A stretch of DNA of 50,811 nt from a virus: positions 1-50,811 of the IMG/VR virus record IMGVR_UViG_3300037485_001666. One strand, given 5' to 3'. Shown here piece after piece: positions 46,759-50,811 of the stretch (position 1 is its first letter; the number at the start of each line of letters is the position of its first letter). The translations under genes and the position numbers were made by a program. Below the pieces are notes generated by a model that was not told the origin of the DNA, ran no database searches, and saw only the letters and a program-made list of their open reading frames with translations.

Positions 46759-49700
46759 TGACAGTCACTCTTGCTATGCAAATTGAAGTCAAAGGCAAAG
46801 ACGAAGCCTCGAAAATGTTTGACGGCATCGGCAAGAGTGCCCAGAAAGCCACAGCCGAAATCAAGGGATCTGTCGGGGGAATGACAGGTGCCGCCGTTGC
46901 CATGAGCGCCCTCACGAACGCAATCGGGATCGTGAAGCAGGGATATGATGCCGTCATTGGCACCATCAAAATGTCCGTCGGTGCCTATATGGATGCTGAG
47001 GCAGGCACCAACAAAATGGTGCAGGCAATGAAGAATGCAGGCACCTACACCGATTCAGCTTTGAAGAGTTTTGAGAAGTTCGCTTCTCAGATTATGAAGA
47101 CCACGAAGTACGACGACGACGCCGTGATCTCTTTGATAGCTCTCGGAAAGGCCGCTGGATATACCGACGAAACGACAAAGGCAATGGTCGTCGCTGCGAC
47201 CAATCTTGCGACCGTGCAGAATACAGAACTGCGGCCTGCCTTTGAGGCTTTGCAAGGAAGTATGATTGGTCAGACCAGAGCTATCGCAAAGAACGCGTCT
47301 GAGGTTTTGAGGTTGACACCCATTCAACTCGCGCAAGGTGCCGCCATTGACTTGGTCAACACGAAGTGGAAAGACTACGCGAAGAACGTTGACAGTCTTG
47401 AGAATAGCCACGCCAAGATGAACAACTCGTTTGATGACTTCATCGAAAAGGTCGGCAAGGCCATCGTCGATTTCGTTGACCTCAAGAAGCAGATGGAAAC
47501 GAGCAAGAGCTTTTTTGAGACCCTTAGCGGTGTCATGGACAGAATAGATTTCTCGAAACTCGGCGACGCCTTCGGGAAATTTATGGGCCTACTTTTCGCA
47601 GGAACCTCGTCCATCTTTTCCAGGATGGTTGACCTTATCACTCTCAACATGAACAAGGTCGAGGCTATCTGGAACATCACTTGGAGCAGCATGAAGGTTG
47701 TTGCTCTCCAGGCGCTGAAATTTATCTACCAACAGTTCGCTGGCATCACAATGATGTTCGGTGGCCTTGCTGGAAAATGGCAAGACAAAGTCGATCAGAT
47801 TGATGCTGATACAGCGGCACTTGTCGTGGGTGTGAACAAAAGCAAAGAGAACCTAGCCAAAGGTTGGGAACTCGGAATGATTGGCGACCTGTTTGATGCC
47901 TTCAAGGGCCTCTGGGGTGACGCCAAGGAAGCGGAAAAGGAAACGGAAGACCAGACCTACAAGGCCAACGAAGCCGCGAAGCTACTGAAGAAGTCTATCG
48001 ACGATGCCGTGAACGCATTCAATGACCTCGAAAAGACCATGCTTGGCATTGCCAGAGCCAACGAAGAGTTCGGCAAGACCGATTCTGAACTCGCGGATAT
48101 GTCCTACCAGCGCCGACTGAAAGAGATTTCTCTCGTCGAAGACCAGCTTCGCAAGGTCGGACAATTGATGTCCAAGCAAAAGGAGTTTGAGAACTTCCGA
48201 AAGATAGCACAGCAAGAGTACGCACAAAAGAAAGGTGCGGCGGATGCCAAAGAACTCGAAGACGCTATCAATAAGGAGATGAGTTTTCTTCGCCACAATG
48301 AAGTGCAGGGAACAGACCTTTTGGTCGTTCAGCTCAAGGCGGAATTGCAGTCCGCCAAAGCCTTGGTGCAATGGTTCGAGGTGCTAGCCAAACGCGGATT
48401 GGAAATCAGTCTTGACGAGACATCGATCATCGCTGAGGCTGAGCACGCGGCTAGGATTATTCAAGGTAAGCTCCGAGACATCACGATCTACCAGCCCATG
48501 CTCGAAGGCATAAACGCCGTCAAGGGAGGCTTCGGTGGCCTCGTAGATTTCATTGGCAGCAAGTTTGGCGTCATCGGTCAGATTATCGCGTCCCTAGTGA
48601 AGATGCTTGACATGGACCCGAAAGACTTCAAGGAGTTTTTCAACAAACTCTTCGATGACATCTGGGGTGGATTCTTTGATCGACTTGCAGAAAACCTTCC
48701 CACTTTGATCACAGCCATGGTTCGTTCCATCGGCCAGAGCTTCGAGTTTTTGACGCAGGGATTCCCTGTGCTCATCCCGAAAATCATCCTCGGTATGATC
48801 GGTGCTCTCGTCTCAGCCGCACGAGAATTGACGATCAAGACCATCGACCCAAAGTACATTGTCAACCTCGTCAAGGGAGCATTCAGACAGATTGGTCGTG
48901 AGTTTGAAAAGCTCTTTGGCGGCAAAGGCTCGGACGTCCAATCAACCGAAACCGTCAAGAGCCAGAAGAGCGTCACCACGTCCTACAAGGAAGTCTACGA
49001 CACGTCTGCCGGCCAGAATGAATTCAGGGTGCGCGAATATGAGGCCAACCAAACCACATACAACGAGTGGAAAACGAAGGTCACTGAGGTCACGGAAGCG
49101 CAGGGTCGAACGTTGATGGACATGCTCAACGACCTCGGCCAAATCATTGTCGATGCACTCAATGGCGTCATTCCTGGACTTGGCGACGGCCTCAGACAAA
49201 GTATCAGAGACGGTTGGCAGTGGGTTGGAGACAACATTATCACACCGTTTCCAAAGGCCGTCGAAAACGCATTCAAGGTTGGATCAGATTATGCCAAAGA
49301 CGCGCTTGCCCTTTCCACAACAGGAGCGACCTCAGGAGTTCTGGAAAGATTCGTCTATTGGATTGGCGACTTCATTTCCATGTTGGCCATCGCCTTGGGT
49401 GACTTGTTCGCGAACCTGACGGTCATGATCACAAACCTCGTCATCAAGATTGTCTTTGGCATCGTGGGTCTTATCGGAGGACTCGTCACCGTTGCCATTG
49501 TCGGACCCTTTCAGCAGATTGTAGGATTCTTCAAAGGTCGCAGTCAAAAAGATACGACAAAGGCTATTAGTACCGCAGCGTACGGAACCGCAAACTCCAT
49601 CTGGGAAACCGGACAGTCCTTGCAGGACCAAGTCACGAACAGATGGCTTGCTAAACCGTCCGGTAGTTCTACCAATGGAACAACGACAACGACCACACCA

Positions 49701-50811
49701 ACACGAGAGCCGTCGCGAGGAGGAGCCAATTTTTCGCTGGACGGAGAAGGAACAACTTCGACCAGTACCGCGCAGACAAGTGGTAGTTCTAGCAGTAATG
49801 ACAGTGGAATGTTCGATGACCTTGCAAACAAAATGTCACCAGACTTTTCTGGATTCGCAGACTCCATCGGAAACTTCTTTTCGGACGTTGGCGTCAAGCT
49901 GTGGAACGGTTTCTGGGAAAAGGCTCAGCAGCTCGGCACATGGCTGTATGAGCAGGGAGCCAAGCTGTGGAACGGTTTCTGGGAAAAGACTTCCGCGATC
50001 ACAAAGTGGGCAGCCGATGCAGGTCTGGAATTGTGGAATGGCTTTTGGAACATGACCTCGAAAATCACGAAGTGGGCAGGTGACGCGGGCCTCGCATTGT
50101 GGAACGGCTTCTGGAATAAAGTTGGAGAATTCAACGATACAGTCGTCGCCAAGGTCAAGAGTTGGGGATCGGATATTTGGAACGGCTTTTGGAACACGCT
50201 CACAGGTGCTTGGACAACTACCCTTACCAAGTTTCAAGGCTGTGGAAATAGCATCTGGAATAGCTTTTGGAACACCATGAGCGCAGGTTGGTCTAGCCTC
50301 ACATCCTGGTTTGGCAAGACCGGTGTCGCGATTTGGGATGGCTTTTGGAACACCTTCGTGGGCGCGTGGAAAAGCCTGATCGGCTGGATGGGAAATGTAG
50401 GCTCCGCAATCTGGGACGGTCTTTCTGCTGCCATTGTCAAGGCGTGGTCCTTTTTCTCTCGCATTGGTCGCGAGATTTGGGCAGGCGTTGGAACAGCCGC
50501 TGGTGGTGGAACCTCTTCGGCCTCTCGGGTGGCAACGGCAGTCGCAACGGGTGGTGTGTCAGAAGCCGTTCGGTGGGTGAGCTCCTGGCACAACGGCGGA
50601 ACGATTCAACCCCTCCACTTTGCAGGTGGCGGACCGGTTCCTGGGTTCGGTTTTACGGACTCCGTCCCAGCTATGTTGACTCCAGGAGAACACGTCCTCA
50701 CACAGTCTCAGACAGCCGCTATGCAAGCAGGCCAGCTCGGGGGAACAACGATCAACATTCACATCGCCCCTAACGCTGACGTGTCCGAAAACGCGATTCG
50801 CCGATACCTCG
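46758..50811 (+). CDS. Tape measure protein (continues at 1-334)
   Basis: 1351 codons lie within the window and the rest continues at base 2 of the window, 1378 residues in total. The N-terminus has AMQIEVKGKDEASKMFDGIG, typical for tape measures, then long helical and coiled-coil regions, small hydrophobic segments (about 860-930) and a C-terminal array of WNGFW repeats. A 1378-residue tape measure predicts a tail of roughly 200 nm by the usual length-per-residue rule, an inference. It follows the assembly chaperone, which would coat it. No lytic transglycosylase or peptidase domain was recognised. Confidence 0.93.
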   Translation, partial: MTVTLAMQIEVKGKDEASKMFDGIGKSAQKATAEIKGSVGGMTGAAVAMSALTNAIGIVKQGYDAVIGTIKMSVGAYMDAEAGTNKMVQAMKNAGTYTDSALKSFEKFASQIMKTTKYDDDAVISLIALGKAAGYTDETTKAMVVAATNLATVQNTELRPAFEALQGSMIGQTRAIAKNASEVLRLTPIQLAQGAAIDLVNTKWKDYAKNVDSLENSHAKMNNSFDDFIEKVGKAIVDFVDLKKQMETSKSFFETLSGVMDRIDFSKLGDAFGKFMGLLFAGTSSIFSRMVDLITLNMNKVEAIWNITWSSMKVVALQALKFIYQQFAGITMMFGGLAGKWQDKVDQIDADTAALVVGVNKSKENLAKGWELGMIGDLFDAFKGLWGDAKEAEKETEDQTYKANEAAKLLKKSIDDAVNAFNDLEKTMLGIARANEEFGKTDSELADMSYQRRLKEISLVEDQLRKVGQLMSKQKEFENFRKIAQQEYAQKKGAADAKELEDAINKEMSFLRHNEVQGTDLLVVQLKAELQSAKALVQWFEVLAKRGLEISLDETSIIAEAEHAARIIQGKLRDITIYQPMLEGINAVKGGFGGLVDFIGSKFGVIGQIIASLVKMLDMDPKDFKEFFNKLFDDIWGGFFDRLAENLPTLITAMVRSIGQSFEFLTQGFPVLIPKIILGMIGALVSAARELTIKTIDPKYIVNLVKGAFRQIGREFEKLFGGKGSDVQSTETVKSQKSVTTSYKEVYDTSAGQNEFRVREYEANQTTYNEWKTKVTEVTEAQGRTLMDMLNDLGQIIVDALNGVIPGLGDGLRQSIRDGWQWVGDNIITPFPKAVENAFKVGSDYAKDALALSTTGATSGVLERFVYWIGDFISMLAIALGDLFANLTVMITNLVIKIVFGIVGLIGGLVTVAIVGPFQQIVGFFKGRSQKDTTKAISTAAYGTANSIWETGQSLQDQVTNRWLAKPSGSSTNGTTTTTTPTREPSRGGANFSLDGEGTTSTSTAQTSGSSSSNDSGMFDDLANKMSPDFSGFADSIGNFFSDVGVKLWNGFWEKAQQLGTWLYEQGAKLWNGFWEKTSAITKWAADAGLELWNGFWNMTSKITKWAGDAGLALWNGFWNKVGEFNDTVVAKVKSWGSDIWNGFWNTLTGAWTTTLTKFQGCGNSIWNSFWNTMSAGWSSLTSWFGKTGVAIWDGFWNTFVGAWKSLIGWMGNVGSAIWDGLSAAIVKAWSFFSRIGREIWAGVGTAAGGGTSSASRVATAVATGGVSEAVRWVSSWHNGGTIQPLHFAGGGPVPGFGFTDSVPAMLTPGEHVLTQSQTAAMQAGQLGGTTINIHIAPNADVSENAIRRYL
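49902..50430 (+). repeat. Tandem WNGFW repeats in the tape measure gene
   Basis: Eight copies with Trp codons at 49902, 49968, 50034, 50100, 50178, 50256, 50334 and 50412. The first three steps are 66 bases (22 residues), the next four 78 bases (26 residues). Each copy reads about LWNGFW or IWNSFW/IWDGFW. The spacing switch suggests two episodes of duplication. Repeats of this type probably set helical contacts inside the tail. Confidence 0.85.
50561..50811. repeat. Right copy of the end overlap (equals 1-251)
   Basis: Identical to bases 1-251 except A at 50684 (C at 124). It lies in the tape measure gene. The overlap lets the sequence be closed into a circle of about 50,560 bases. Confidence 0.9.

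Overview
The window is a complete tailed-phage genome (Caudoviricetes) of about 50,560 bp, cut inside the tape measure gene. Bases 50561-50811 repeat bases 1-251 with one silent difference (C at 124, A at 50684). The tape measure frame runs off the right end and continues in frame at the left end, so the map can be read as a circle. Morphology is siphovirus-like: major tail tube protein, tail terminator, tail assembly chaperone and a 1378-residue tape measure are present, and no contractile sheath is seen. No integrase, excisionase or recognisable CI-type repressor is found, so a virulent life style is likely. The host cannot be named. A Sec signal peptide, a lipobox protein, AAGGAG-type ribosome binding sites and sigma70-like promoters show a bacterial host. 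No tRNA genes or CRISPR arrays were found.

Late genes (31.9-50.8 kb, wrapping to about 12 kb): a small protein, a portal-MuF fusion, a prohead protease with scaffold-like tail, major capsid, head-tail connectors, a secreted protein, and the major tail protein. A short insertion follows (class I methyltransferase, minus-strand GT9-like glycosyltransferase), then terminase small and large subunits, an assembly chaperone with a probable frameshift, and the tape measure. After the wrap come tail tip proteins, two fibres (one with a carbohydrate-binding segment, one with an S74 self-cleaving chaperone) and a lysis region whose endolysin joins a GH75 chitosanase-like domain to an amidase.

Early and middle genes (12.1-22.4 kb): RecE-like exonuclease and RecT/Bet-like annealase, a DUF932 protein, a CxxCC-domain protein, small zinc and HTH proteins, and a lambda O/P-like replication pair. 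The initiator gene contains five inverted-repeat iterons followed by an A-rich stretch, which I read as the replication origin. There is no phage polymerase, helicase or primase, so the phage probably recruits the host replisome. Many small genes follow, including one resembling the anti-CBASS nucleotide sponge Acb2.

Modification island (22.4-29.5 kb): one tightly packed operon encodes FolE, QueD, QueE and QueC (GTP to preQ0), a DpdA-like DNA transglycosylase, a ParB-like protein, a radical SAM enzyme and a GT4-like glycosyltransferase. The phage probably replaces some guanines in its DNA with a 7-deazaguanine. QueF and Gat-QueC are absent from this complete genome. The extra radical SAM and glycosyltransferase genes therefore raise the possibility of a preQ0 derivative not yet described. 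Directly upstream lie four tandem stem-loops with a shared core and covarying distal stems, a candidate cis-acting RNA. A divergent non-coding region (29.9-30.4 kb) separates two small leftward genes from a rightward block leading to the late genes.
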